DNA of 64,000 bases from Notospermus geniculatus (GCA_002633025.1 NMRB01002002.1:6610-70609), one strand, 5' to 3'; numbered from the stretch's first letter, positions 21,034-32,256 are shown. Notes: generated by a model from the letters alone, not told the origin. Numbers and translations: made by a program.

Positions 21034-21480
21034 TATGAAACATGGGCCAAAAGCCATTTTCAAAAATGGCCGCCTGGCAGCCATATTTGATGTTGAATCG
21101 TGCCGACATTCCTGAACACATAGAGGTCATCTCGACGCATAATCACACCAAGTTTGAAGACTCTTGGTCATATCCAGGAAACGCGCCACAAAACGGCAAC
21201 ATTTTGAACTTTGACCACTGTGACCTTGAAAAGTAAGTCAAATCAAAAACCCATTAGATATGTCATATATACTTATTAGATGTACATGTACCTAAGATAA
21301 AAAATTGGAGATGATACAGCCAGTAGTTCAGGAGTTATTGCACTTTTTGTGTTTTCGGTTTTGGCCGCCTAGTGGCCAAACGAAGAATTGAACCGGACCG
21401 AAACTCGTCGGTCATCTGACCTAGGCGCCTGTAGCAAATCCAAGGTTGTGCTCGGTCAACTGATAAATACTGTGGTTTGA
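21034..21480. repeat. Duplicated intergenic/intronic block of unit A
   Basis: Matches 37780-38225 in unit B (e.g. ATGGCCGCCTGGCAGCCAT, TTGACCACTGTGACCTTGAA). The 64-codon plus frame starting MGQKPF is not preserved in B and is rejected as coding. Confidence 0.55.
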
Positions 21481-21579
21481 TCATTGTGTTCACTTTATGG
21501 TGTCTGTTGCACAGGCCTGGCATTTACTAGTATTTTTCTTCACGAGTGTACCGTAGTAGCCTTCTGCATGTATCTGTAC

Positions 21580-21615
21580 AGTGTACGTACATGTACATGT
21601 ACATGTACATGTACG
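21580..21615. repeat. (GTACAT)n microsatellite
   Basis: GTACGTACATGTACATGTACATG-type repeat; shorter in unit B (38338-38352). Confidence 0.75.
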
Positions 21616-22052
21616 TGTGTAAAGCCCACAGTACCATGGCTACCACCACCAATATTACATAAATTGAAGTCATATCCTTTTCCTTTCATAAATACTACAC
21701 AAGGTTTCATTTTACTCTTCAACAAACAAAGGTAGTTTGAAATGACAAATCTCGGCGTGATACCCGGTTAGAGACCCCCGTTAGAGACATGGCTGTACAT
21801 GTTTCTCTATGTAACCTGATCATCAGCTTTTAGTGACGGGCGGTGTTGGTAGATATAATGCCAATCGTTTTTTTGAATTAATCGTAATTAAAGAAGTAAT
21901 TTTCCGAATGCGATACAGAGTGTAAATTTCATCAACACAGTTTTTCTGTTTCACGGTATACGGTTTACTTCAGGCGTTTGCCGCGTTTGCCGCATTCAGA
22001 CTTCATGTGTTTATCATTTAGGATTCGGGAGGTTCCTAATCGATTCGACGCG

Positions 22053-22313
22053 AGTAAAGAGCGGCGCACACGTGCGACAAAATGGGGGCAACTACCGATG
22101 CGGCTACTACGTCGCATGCGATAATCACTTTTGAGGTCGATCTGTGATGTCATCCACGACATCACTGATCTTCCAAGGAAGCATTTGTCGCAAACGAGTC
22201 AACAAAAACTAAAAAAACTAAAATTATGTTCAGTCGCTGCTGTGGTCGCAAGGGCGGTCGCCTAGAAAATCGCTCGAAAAATCGCCAGTGTGCGCCGCCC
22301 TTAACCGAGCAGG
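22053..22313. repeat. MITE family S, reverse copy (unit A)
   Basis: Ends GAGCGGCGCACACGTGCGAC / TCGCCAGTGTGCGCCGCCC, inner ATGACATCACTGATC. The unit B partner is 39725-39967, so the insertion predates the duplication. Confidence 0.65.
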
Positions 22314-22314
22314 C

Positions 22315-22492
22315 TGAAGGCGCCGATCCACGTGACAGTGGCTGTCAGATAGTCAATTATTGCTCACAGACAGCAATAATTGCTGTCATACAGTCACTAT
22401 CTGAACAACTTCCACGGGATAGTCTTTGGACAGTTACTATCTGACAGCAAACTTTCGACAGAAAACTGTCACGTGGAGCAGCGCCTTTAGGC
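22315..22492. repeat. MITE family C, unit A copy
   Basis: GGCGCCGATCCACGTGACAG left end and CTGTCACGTGGAGCAGCGCC right end; partner at 39980-40166. Confidence 0.7.
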
Positions 22493-22994
22493 TAAAGCTA
22501 GGCGCACATGTGCGGCAAATCTCGATGCGGTAGGGGCGTTTTTAAAGTTGACTGACCCAACACTGTCGACTCGTCATTTATGTCGGTTAAGAGAGGGGGC
22601 GTCTCTTAACCTCTACCCGCCTATATGTACGGCAAAGGCGCGCAAAACGGCGCTCAACCTGTATAAAATTTAATTTTCTTTCGTTTGCACGTAATTTCTC
22701 CTCAAACAGACAAATAATAACTGAGTTATGAGCAAAAGAAAGTGGTAGTGTCGGGCACCAAACCGATACTGAGTTATCTCGGTTTTGGGGGTCAAAGAAT
22801 TCAGCCTAGCAACCGACTGGAAACATATGGATGCTGGTTTCAGGCGGGATTTACGGATAATGTCATGGATTCAAATATACGTGTTCCTGATGAAAAATTC
22901 TTATTTTGGTGGATTCGATACTTTCATGCTTTGCAAAGGAATTAGTTTCATACTATGATTCAGTCTGATTGATTGTTTCAACACTAATCAAGAC

Positions 22995-23117
22995 CTTCAG
23001 AATCATGGATGAAACGACCATACAAGACAAGGTAGGAGACGCTAATCTCGCACGGTTCATGGCCAATGTGCAAACCCAACAGGCCGTGAAGGATATTCTC
23101 TATAACCGCCGCGTTAA
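22995..23117 (+). CDS. Small conserved open frame, unit A copy (function unknown)
   Basis: The frame beginning ATGGATGAAACG encodes 'MDETTIQDKVGDANLARFMA' then 'AVKDILYNRRVK' before running into a TTAA-flanked MITE. The unit B copy differs by one residue (Q/L in 'TQ(Q/L)AV'). Without the MITE the B frame would stop four codons later, at about 43 residues. Unrecognised; it may be a short exon of a plus-strand gene or chance. Confidence 0.25.
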
Positions 23118-23332
23118 AGGGAGACATCCGAAAGATATGGCCCGGCGGGCACTAGTTGTTTTTGTTGTGAGTAGCGCACAGCGCCGTCTGTTAATCCACG
23201 GTGACACTAAAGCTATGGCACAAGCTATGGCCCCTGGAGAGCTATCAGTGAGTTTAGAACACGTATCTAACCAAAAAACACTAGTTTGTAAAAAACACAC
23301 CCCGAGCTCACGAATTCGTGAGCTCGAGGTGT
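23114..23332. mobile_element. TTAA MITE family P, truncated copy (unit A)
   Basis: Starts TTAAAGGGAGACATCCG at the same site as 41698 in unit B. It breaks off after GAATTCGTGAGCTCGAGGTGTG, close to where homology between the units ends and just before the n at 23400. Confidence 0.65.
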
Positions 23333-23334
23333 GT

Positions 23335-24648
23335 TTATGGTTTCCGATCTCAAGATCGGAAACCATATAGTGTTTGGTCATGGTGTCTGTCTGTGTGTGN
23401 CGAGAGAATAACCAGCCTGACCCTACCTCCACCTTCCCGAGACTCACGCGGCGAACTGAACTGGCCCGAGGAAGGTGGAGGTCAGTTGTTTCGCTTTTAC
23501 ACGGGGAAAAATAACCGAACCCGCCTCGATCTAGTCTCGATCCGGAACGCACCGGCACCGTGTAAAAAGGGCTAGAGTGGTGGATTATAAATCAGGGTTG
23601 ATGGTTCGAACCTAAGTGGCGTTTACACCCCACAGAGGAAAAATCCATTTTGACCCATTCAAAACACCTTTCGAAGGGGTGCAATTAAGAGGTGTGAAGT
23701 CCAGATAATTTTTATTCAGCTTTCTGGCTAAAGACAGAAATAACGAAAACCCCATGCGTGCACAGCTTCAAAGTCAAACAGTTGAACTGCAATTTCTTCG
23801 CTATATCAAAAAAGTCTTTTAATTTTTTAAATATGTTGAAAAATGACGATTTTATATCCTTAAGAAATAGCAAAAAGGAGGGGGAATCAAAATTGAACAG
23901 CCAATTCCTGGAATTCTGTGGCTCATGCTCCGGTAACTCTGAATAGAGTAATTCAGACTATTGGCACTAGGAGGCTCTCCATTTCATCAACCTGTGGACT
24001 GTGGCCGTGTAAACGTATTTTTCTTCGAGTAGTGTAAAGGGCGGCGCACATGAGCGACTAACTCTGGGCGACCGCCGACGAGACTGGTGGTGCGACTAGA
24101 CATCAGCCAATCAGAAGCGCCAAATCTTGTCGCTTTGGCGGTCGGAAACCAAGTCGGCCGACAAATCGGTCAAAATTGTCGCTCGTGTGCGCCGCCCTTA
24201 AGAAGTATCCAGAGATGTTAACAGCTCAGTTGCCTGAAGGCAAATGAGGTGGCGCCCTCCTGGCGTCGTGGGGTCTATCATGTTCTGAGCCTTCGTTTGA
24301 GGCCAGTGTTTGCAGGACGTTTGCAATTCTCTTGCTCGTCACATGGGATTTTTTGTTCGTGCTGTTCAGCTTTAAACTGAACACTGGGGACTATAGTACG
24401 TTTAAATCATCTGGAGCTCGATGGGAGGACCCTTTGATTGTCAGGCAGACCTTGGTGTTGTTGGTGAAGTCTGGCTATTGAAATGCGATTTATTGACAGG
24501 ACACCTCCAGCTAATCCCATGCCTATGCCTGTGTTCAATTTCGAATCAAGGCCTAGTTGCATGTTCTATTTCGAACCAAGGTTCAGCTGGTTAGAAAACA
24601 ATGCGTGTTGGACCGTTCAGAGTCAACCCTAAGTTCATTGTTGTCTGG
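23335..24648. other. Sequence between the two duplicated units, no gene recognised
   Basis: Holds the isolated n (23400), a short inverted pair CCTACCTCCACCTTCC / GGAAGGTGGAGGTC, a family S MITE (24037-24201) and a possible tRNA-like B box (GGTTCGAACC, 23603). Nothing coding was identified. Confidence 0.45.
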
Positions 24649-24889
24649 TAATACCCCCATCACACTGAAGTAGTTCACAAAACGTCCTGCCCCGTCCTAA
24701 AAAATCGTAAAACGGGCTAGAACGTGTGGCCCTTCCCCAAATAATGCTTCGATGTTCTGAAGCACCCTTCCCGTCCATAAAGTTCGTAAAAAGTTGCCAC
24801 TACGTCCAATACGTTCGCATACAGTTTGAGCCCGTTCGGCAAAATTTTCAAGAACGTAGTGAGAACTAGCTCAGTGTGATGGGGGTATT
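24648..24889. repeat. Palindromic MITE family Z ('ATACCCCCATCACACTGA')
   Basis: Arms AATACCCCCATCACACTGAA / CAGTGTGATGGGGGTATTAC. A second copy is at 41099-41351. It sits immediately beside the start of unit B homology. Confidence 0.7.
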
Positions 24890-24965
24890 ACTAGGGGGTT
24901 TGATTGACATACGCCCATCGAGCTCCAGATAATTTAAACAGACTTTTATAGTGCAATGCTCTTAC

Positions 24966-25183
24966 TACGTAAAAGGCATCTTCTTTCTTCTCCGAACCGA
25001 TCCAAACTTTCCCTGGTTTCGGGTCTGTAAGATCCACGGTGATACCATCGCTACAGCTGTTCACCTCTGGGAGGGGTTCGGTCCATTTTTCATGTTTTAT
25101 GCTGATAGAATCGGCGTGAACACAAATGTAATATCGCTTTCCATGTTCTAGGCTCATTTTGTCTACATTGACGTATTCAGTAT
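24966..25183 (-). CDS. FN3-like gene copy B, exon 12
   Basis: 218 nt, phase 1 to 0, donor GTA|GTAAGA. It is the partner of 4919-5133 with one added codon. It encodes 'LEHGKRYYICVHADSISIKH' and 'CSDGITVDLTDPKPGKVW'. It is the last B exon seen. Its phase-0 end does not fit the phase-2 start of 20694-20841. Confidence 0.8.
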
Positions 25184-25349
25184 CTGAAAAATAAGTTTCA
25201 AAAATGGTGATGTGACATGGATCGTAATCCCTCCGATAATAGAGAAGTTTAGAAAACAAACGATAAACGTAAACCTTACCGACAAGGTTATTTTTGTACC
25301 GAAAAGGTACAAAAGTATAAAAATAACGTTGTCGTAAAGTTTACATTAG

Positions 25350-25497
25350 GGAGTTTAAGAAACCAAACGATAAACGTTAACTTTACGACAACGTTATTTT
25401 TCATACTGCGAATTCACCAGATTATATATTGCATTTTCGGTACAAAAAATAACGTTGTCGTAAAGTTAACATTTATCGTTTGATTTCTTAAACTCCC
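25350..25497. mobile_element. TA-flanked MITE family K copy
   Basis: GGGAGTTTAAGAAACCAAAC ... TTGATTTCTTAAACTCCC, preceded by a degraded sister copy at 25235-25345. Confidence 0.65.
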
Positions 25498-26074
25498 GAT
25501 TTATCCTTTGGTTTCTAAACCTCACTTATAGGTGAGGTTTCGTAAACCCCACCTAACGAACAGAAAGTACGAAATACGAAATTGGACTTTATTTCCATGA
25601 CGTATTGTGTATTTCAGGAGATGGTAGGTACCACAGATATCGCCTGTTTCAAGAACGTCTTTTAACCGGGTTCGTAAGAACACATTATAATGACTTAGAA
25701 ATGAAAATAAAAGGCAAATTTACACTTTAACGTTGCATTTTGTTAGAAATCTACCGTCTGAAACAAGCATGCTGTGTCGACGGCAGATATTGGAACTAGC
25801 TCCTGACATTCGCCTGGCTTTGAACAACAGCCAGAATCGGACTTCAATCATCAAAAATCAATTATCTCCCGGATAATACGCAATATCTATTCATTATAGG
25901 CCTATTCCATATAAGAACTTGAGGTTAAACTTCATACCAAAGCAAAACCAACTCCGATTCGGTGCAAAAGTGTCCCGATTCGGTCCGATCCGGTCCGATT
26001 TGGTCCGATTCGGTGTTCTTACGCACCGCTTTTAACCTATGACGTTAGATCGATAGAGTTGCGATTAAACTTTG

Positions 26075-26278
26075 AAAGGGACTGTTCGTTTTCGTCACTT
26101 GAGGAATCTGAGTTGTGATCCTTGGGAAAACGGAAAAAGCTATGCACTTGAAAATTGCAGGGATTATTTGTTGTGGTGTGCAAAATAATCGCTGCAGTTT
26201 GCAGTTTCGTAGCCTTCTCCATTTTCTCAAGGATCACAACTCAGATTCCTCAATTAACGAAAACGAACAGCCCCTTTA
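26075..26278. repeat. Palindromic element
   Basis: Arms AGGAATCTGAGTTGTGATCC / GGATCACAACTCAGATTCCT and inner TGCAAAATAATC-type pairing. Confidence 0.55.
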
Positions 26279-26460
26279 TCTTTCGTTTCCTCTAGATATA
26301 CATGTACATGTACGAAGTGGAAATTTAAAAATTCAAGATGCACCATCTCTCTCGGTCCTTGGAGGAGTTATACTGACTTCCTCCAAGCTCGGTCTAACAT
26401 GATATGCTAAAAGAAGAACTGACTGTAGCCTGCATTACGCATTTCATCAGATGCATTACT

Positions 26461-27535
26461 ATGGCGGGCCGAAGCAGTCATAATTCAATATTTACCGTTC
26501 AACGGTATTTAAATATCGTTAAACACAGGTCGTTGCAATAAAAATATTTGGCCGTTACAATAATAATCGACTGTTACAAGAAAAATATATTCCGTTGTGA
26601 TAAAAGTATTTTACGTTGAACAATAAATACAGGCGTTACAATAAAAATCATATCGTTGCAAGAAAAATATATTCCATCATGATAAAAGTACATGTAAATA
26701 TTACGTTGAACGATAAATACAGGTGTTACAATAAAAATCATATCGTTACAATAAAAATACCTGAGCGTTGCAATTATAATATTCGGCCTTTTCCATAGAA
26801 CTCCGATTTTTGCCGATTATACTTTTATTACAGTGGGCATTTTTATTGTAACGCCTGTATTTATCGTTCAACGTGAAATATTTTTATTACAACGCATATG
26901 TACTAAAGTATTTTTCTTCTAAGGGTCGATTATTTATGGTGGGCCGAAGCAGTCATAATTCACTATTTACCGTTCAACGGTATTTAAATATCGTTCGACA
27001 ATAAATACAGGTCGTTACAATAATAATCGACTGTTACAAGAAAAATATATGCCATTGTAATAAAAATATTTTACATTGAACAATAAATACAGGTCTTACA
27101 ATAAAATCATATCGTGACAATAAAAATACCTGAGCGTTGCAATTATAATATTCGGCCTTTTCCGTAGAACTCCCATTTTTACCGATTATACTTTTATTAC
27201 AACGGGCATTTTTATTGTCACGATATGATTTTTATTGTAACACCTGTATTTATCGTTCAATGTAAAATATTTTTATTACAACTGGATATATTTTTATTGT
27301 AACAGTCAATTATTGTTGTAAAGCCCAGATATTTTTATTGCAACGACATGTATTTACCGTTGAACGATATTTTAAATACCATTGAACGGTAAACACCAAA
27401 TTATGACTGCTTCGGCCTGCCATAATTATTATTGTAACACATACTTTTATTGCAACGACCTGTAGTATTTATCGTTGAACGATATTTAAATACCGTTGAA
27501 TGGTAAACAGCGAATTATGACTGCTTCAGCCCACC
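26461..27535. repeat. 1.1 kb AT-rich compound inverted repeat
   Basis: Ends GGCGGGCCGAAGCAGTCATA / TATGACTGCTTCAGCCCACC are inverted. The interior is dozens of GTTACAATAAAAAT / ATTTTTATTGTAAC units in both orientations, with AACGGTATTTAAATATCGTT near each end. The end motif recurs internally (26937, 27407), so it is at least two elements fused or one amplified. Intron of copy B only. Confidence 0.6.
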
Positions 27536-27543
27536 ATACATAC

Positions 27544-27801
27544 CAGTAGTTCCGCATTTCACTTTAGTGGGAGCGGCACACGGGTCTTTGTAAATCATCT
27601 TATCTGGTCGTTTGTAGTGGGAGAAGGCGCTCAGAGTTGGATCAGAAATGACAGCCCACTTGTACTTCTTATGCCTGAGTCTTGGCCAGGTCGCTGACAG
27701 GATGTTGTTGTAAGGGGTAAAATCCTTGTCCGGGTAGGGCCAAAGTGTATTTTGATCTTTCTTTATTTTCGTTCCTTTGGTTGGTATAGGTTTCTTGGTG
27801 G
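27544..27801 (-). CDS. FN3-like gene copy B, exon 11
   Basis: 258 nt, partner of 5750-6007, acceptor cacgttacag, donor GTATGT, phases 1 to 1, open throughout. A 1 kb AT-rich inverted-repeat element ends just below its donor. Confidence 0.78.
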
Positions 27802-28011
27802 CTGTAACGTGGAAAAAACTGTCAATTTACAAGCAGCGGTGACAGGAATGTTGCAAAGTGAATGTTTCCCTGGCTTCGGGGGCGGATGGGGGGGGGGTCT
27901 GGGGATTGGACCCCCCCCCACGGCGACCAAAGATTACATTTTTTATCGCTAAACATCAAACGCCACCCGCCCACCCGCACAGAAAGAAATCATCTCATCT
28001 GGAGATAAACT

Positions 28012-28535
28012 GAGTCTCCAGTCTACTATTTGTCCCTAAAATGAGTTTCTTTGCTACTCGAACACAGAATGAGTACCAGTTTTCTAAGGCTGGAGCCCTC
28101 TTGCATCGACTGGAGACAACTGCAACTGGAGTCTCATTCTGAAGTTGAGACAAAGTCTACTCATTTTGAGTTTTCTCAGTTCTCCAGTCGATGGGACAGG
28201 GGGCATCAGCTGGAGAAAACTGGAAACAAACCGAGGGGAACCAAAATCTGCTCATATGAGGAGCTCGGTGGTGTGGTGGTTCTGGTGTCCGACTTGCGAT
28301 CAGGGTCCTGGGTTCGAAACCCACGGGTGTGAAACGTTTTTTTTTATATGGAGACATCACTTGTTTATTTGATTCGAGACAACAGACAATCCGGTGGAAA
28401 CAACTGAGAATCATTTTAACCAGTTGGAGACAATGTCATCTCAAGTGGAGACCCAGTTATGTCTATTCGAGTTGCAAAAGAAACTCATTTTAGGGACAAG
28501 AGTTGGAGATTCATTTTATCTCGAGATGAGATCGT
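28012..28535. mobile_element. Composite element with tRNA-like SINE core, copy 1
   Basis: Outer inverted sequences (GTCCCTAAAATGAGTTTCTT / AAGAAACTCATTTTAGGGAC) enclose the tRNA-like segment 28258-28333: GCTCGGTGGTGTGGTGGTTC near the A box, GGTTCGAAACCC as the B box, then a T run. The inverted copy at 36530-37073 has the same arrangement. Confidence 0.6.
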
Positions 28536-28576
28536 TTTTTCTTTCTGTCATCCACCGCTGTAGCTCTGAACCGTAC

Positions 28577-28760
28577 CTTTATCAATTTCCGGTGTCCCAT
28601 AGGCGTCGATGACGGTCGGTACGTAGGGTTTCAAATCATTACATGGCTTGATCCCCTTAGATCTGGTTGTGCTGAGTCCTGACTTCGAAACGCCGCGTAA
28701 GGCGAAACGGTAACATTCCTTAAAGGCGAGGGGGTGGGGCAAGACTACACTGAATTCACC
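28577..28760 (-). CDS. FN3-like gene copy B, exon 10
   Basis: 184 nt, partner of 7072-7255. It encodes 'GEFSVVLPHPLAFKECYRFA' and 'YGTPEIDK'. Acceptor cttccag, donor GTACGG, phases 0 to 1. Confidence 0.8.
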
Positions 28761-29366
28761 CTGGAAGTGGGAGAATTGGATACAAAATCAAATGTATTTG
28801 TCATTTTAAGAAATATTTATTGATTATGCAGAAAAGCACCTTTTCTTCATCGCAAAGCCGCAAGGTGCCGTCACGAATACACTGCAAAGTTTTGTGGCTG
28901 TGCCATTTCAAATAACACTGCGCCAAATACGGCTGAGCGTTAAGGTAGATTCATACATGTTTTTTTTTGGGGGGGGGGGTTGCGCTTTGCACTTGTCCGT
29001 TTCCTACAGGTATCGTCTACCACGCACTCACATATATGTGAGTGCGTGGTAGACAAAAAGTTATTTTATTGTTGGTACCACACATAAACCAAGGTACCAC
29101 ACATAAACCAAGGTACCACACATAAACATAGGGACAGGAAAAAACGCAAAGCGCAAAACAGAGAAGTATCAATCTAGCTTTAAGGTACATGTAGATTCAT
29201 ACTTTGCATTTTGCATTTTCCACATGTCGGTTTCCTATGTGAGTGCGTGGTAGAACGGAAAAGCACAAGTGCAAAACGGAGAAGTATGAATCTAGCTGTA
29301 CTCTTCTGTGCGCGCCTAGCTTTTGAGGTTTACGTTACCATTACATGTAGGTTACAAGCTTTCGGC

Positions 29367-29877
29367 TAGTCTCGCGCAACCAGACCGACCGAGGGTCTGG
29401 CACAGAACGCAATTCTGATTGTAGTGACCTTATTTCGATGATTCGAAATGAGGTCAGCTTTGCTGATTGGCTAGTCACTACCAACGCGTCATGGATCTCA
29501 AAAGTTGGTGACGTAATCCGCACGAGGAATGTGGCTGCGCCCAGAGAACTTGAAGCGTGAAAATTAGCAAGGTGAATCGGCTCAATTTGTGTTGTCAAGT
29601 CAATTTATAGTGTCTTTCATTGGAATTTCAGGCAAGCATGTTAATATTCTTTCGATTGGGGAGGAAATTATACTATAAAAAGTGCGGTAGGCCTAACAGC
29701 AAGTGCTACAAAATACTGTAGTTTTACTCGCACGCTGCATGCTTTTTGCATTGATTGTGCATTGTGTTCTACATCATCGTCGGTAGATTGTCCGCCATGA
29801 TGGTTTTACAAGTCAAAGTAACCATATGGATCAGACTCTAAAATTGGAAATTGCAAGAGTCTGGTGGCACGAGACTA
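29367..29877. mobile_element. DNA transposon remnant with 9-bp TSD
   Basis: Direct repeats GCTTTCGGC (29358-29366, 29878-29886) flank inverted ends TAGTCTCGCGCAACCAGAC / GTCTGGTGGCACGAGACTA. Copy A has the unoccupied site. A similar TAGTCTCGCTTGCCAGAC end occurs at about 38683. A 9-bp TSD fits Mutator-like elements; the superfamily is not proven. Confidence 0.65.
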
Positions 29878-29914
29878 GCTTTCGGCTTCCACAATATGTA
29901 TGTAAAATGCATAC

Positions 29915-30088
29915 CTTGCTTGTATCTTTCACATTGAAATTAACTTTCGTCCAGTCCCCGGTGATGTGTTGGCCAGGTTGATCATTTGCCGTCACCGTCC
30001 AGTAATAGTCATTCGTGAGTTGCCATGACTCAGTTTTATACTGAGTTGGAATGTCAGCAGTGGAGAACCGATCAAAAACTACTTTGAT
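29915..30088 (-). CDS. FN3-like gene copy B, exon 9
   Basis: 174 nt, partner of 8042-8215, phases 0 to 0, acceptor cctcttttag, donor GTATGC. It encodes 'IKVVFDRFSTADIPTQYKTE' and 'DDQPGQHITGDWTKVNFNV'. Several replacements relative to A, no frame changes. Confidence 0.78.
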
Positions 30089-30135
30089 CTAAAAGAGGAA
30101 AACCACATGCTGAAAATATACATAGGCCACATACT

Positions 30136-30612
30136 CTAGTTTCGTTCTTCTAAGGTTACTTTACTGTACACCCATATGACCGACTACCCTATTGAATAGA
30201 CAAGTTGCGAAATAAGCGGCCGCCATGTTTTTTGTGGACTTTTTGACATTGCTTGGGTTTTTCAATGGGATTTTAGCCTACACTGTCAGAGGCGTTCAAA
30301 AAAAGAAAGGTCATACAGTAAGCCACTAGAATTACATAAAGATATTTTAGCAAGCAAGCAGCTAATAAAATACATTCGAATTATATTTGAAAAAGTTCGA
30401 AAATTCGGCCAATTCCACAAAAAAATGGCGGCCGCTATTTTCGCAACCTGTCTATATGCATGGCAAAATAAAGAGCTGTAACGCAAGACTCGCTCATTGG
30501 TCAGTTATGTTGAATAGAATCAATAAATTCTTTGTATGGTCTATATTGTGGGCTAGGCCTTAACCTACAGCATGAATATCTGAAGTAACCTTAAGAACGA
30601 AACTAGAGTTAT
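30136..30612. repeat. Palindromic element in copy B intron
   Basis: Arms ACTCTAGTTTCGTTCTTCTA / TAAGAACGAAACTAGAGT, inner AAGTTGCGAAATAAGCGGCC / GGCCGCTATTTTCGCAACCT. Confidence 0.6.
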
Positions 30613-30819
30613 ATGCTGGCTTCCGAAACAAACCCTGAACCATTCTTCACTTACGGCGTACACTCATTATTGGTCTGTCACTTGTAACGATTGCTCTGAT
30701 TGGTCGCTTCCACGTAGTAAACCGTTTCTTCGCCGTACAAAAGTTTTTGATTGGTCAAATTTGCACAAGGGGCCATGCACTCAGATGAAAAGGAAGTGCT
30801 TTTATAGCCAAAGAAAGAG

Positions 30820-31060
30820 AAAGCACAAAAATTGACACACAAAATGATGATGGAAGTCAATTTCCAGAATCTTAACAAATTTTCGACCCCAACCGGGGTC
30901 TTCTTCAGGCTGGCACTTTCAAGTCGAGCTACCGGAAGTGTAAAGTGTCAGAAGTGTCATTTCTGGTAGCTCGACTTGAAAGTGCCAGCCTGAAGAAGAC
31001 CCCGGTTGGGGTCGAAAATTTGCTAAGATGCTGGAAATTGACTTCCTATCATCAAGTGCT
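30820..31060. repeat. Inverted pair of 'GAAGAAGACCCCGGTTGGGG' repeats
   Basis: Two copies in head-to-head orientation, meeting near 30941. Each holds CTGAAGAAGACCCCGGTTGG, a GACCCC-GGTT-GGGGTC hairpin and then GAAAATTTG. Diverged relatives at 48775-48900 and 59690-59775. Confidence 0.6.
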
Positions 31061-31078
31061 TTTATAGGACACACATAC

Positions 31079-31305
31079 CGTTTTTGGGTCCTTGTACTCC
31101 ACGGAGAGCGACGATCCAGGCAGAGGGGGTTTGGCAAGAACAATGACACCATTACTGTGAATTGGGTCGAAACAGACCGTGCCATGGCACCACTGTATAA
31201 CATTCCGGTAGTATTTACCCGAGTTTAGACCAACATTGCTTCTGGTTTGATCATGGGCAGACTTACTGACGAGAATAAATGGTGCAAAAGTTTTCCAGGA
31301 TTTCG
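31079..31305 (-). CDS. FN3-like gene copy B, exon 8
   Basis: 227 nt, partner of 9106-9332, phases 1 to 0, donor GTATGT. It encodes 'FAPFILVSKSAHDQTRSNVG' and 'CFDPIHSNGVIVLAKPPLPG'. A palindromic repeat (30820-31060) abuts the donor side. Confidence 0.8.
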
Positions 31306-31376
31306 CTGAAAAAAAAAATTTATGATCCCTCCAAACGTGTTTCAAAATTTAGAGTTAGAAACTGATACATGTAATT

Positions 31377-31517
31377 GGGAGGTTTAGAAATCAAACGATA
31401 AACGTAAACGTTGACGATTTTTGTACCGAAAATGCAATATAAAATCTGGTTAATGTGTACATAGTATGAAAAATAACGTTGTCGTAAAGTTTACGTTTAT
31501 CATTTGATTTCTAAAAT
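31377..31517. repeat. MITE family K, degraded copy
   Basis: GGGAGGTTTAGAAATCAAAC left end and CGTTTATCATTTGATTTCTA right end. Confidence 0.55.
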
Positions 31518-31614
31518 AACTATCTGAGAGGATGCATTTGGTAGTGTTATATCATGCTTCGACAAAGAATAGCCATGGTACATGTATGTGGGTGAGCTGA
31601 TACATGTAGGCCAC

Positions 31615-31813
31615 CATCTTTGTTGGAAAAGTCTATTACGATTTGGAGTGTTGTGCAGGGCAAGAGAAATTCCTTACCGTCCACTAGATTACTTTTCTCT
31701 TCAATCTTCCAGTACGCATGCGTGACATATTTGTCCAGTTCTTTCGGAATGACCCAATGGACGGATATGGTTGCCGTGGAAACCTGGGCATCGATGTCGG
31801 CTTTACAGGACGG
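31615..31813 (-). CDS. FN3-like gene copy B, exon 7
   Basis: 199 nt, partner of 11949-12147, phases 0 to 1. The donor ATG|GTGGCC is weak. The extra GT seen in copy A is missing here, which supports the boundary used in both. It encodes 'CKADIDAQVSTATISVHWVI' and 'TTLQIVIDFSNKD'. Confidence 0.72.
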
Positions 31814-31929
31814 CTGAAAAAAGTAAATGTTATGAGGTATATCACACATTAGGCGAACACGAAAAAACGTTAAACTTAAAGGACATATGCACCAACCTCA
31901 GATTAGCCCCAATTCGGCTTAAGCCCAAC

Positions 31930-32247
31930 TTAAAGGGAGACATGCACGGTGCACAGGCCCCTGGAGGGCTATCAGTGAGTGTAGAACACGTATCTAACCA
32001 AAAAACTCTAGTTTGTAAAAAAACACACCCGAGCTCACGCATATGTGAGCTCGTGGTGTGTTTTTAGATACGTGTTGTGTTTTTTAGATACCTTTGGTTA
32101 GATTCGTGTGCTATACTAACTGATAGCTCTCCAGGGGCCTGTGTTATAGCGTAGTGTCACTGCGTATTAACAGACGGCGCTGTGCGATAATCAAAACAAA
32201 GACAACTTGTGCCGGCCGGGCAATATTTTTCGCATGTCTCCCTTTAA
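31930..32247. mobile_element. TTAA MITE family P, copy in copy B
   Basis: TTAA borders at 31930-31933 and 32244-32247. The left arm is shortened (jumps from GGGAGACATGC to CACAGGCCCC); the right arm is intact. It ends about 10 nt from the exon 6 donor. Confidence 0.65.
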
Positions 32248-32256
32248 TCTACTTAC

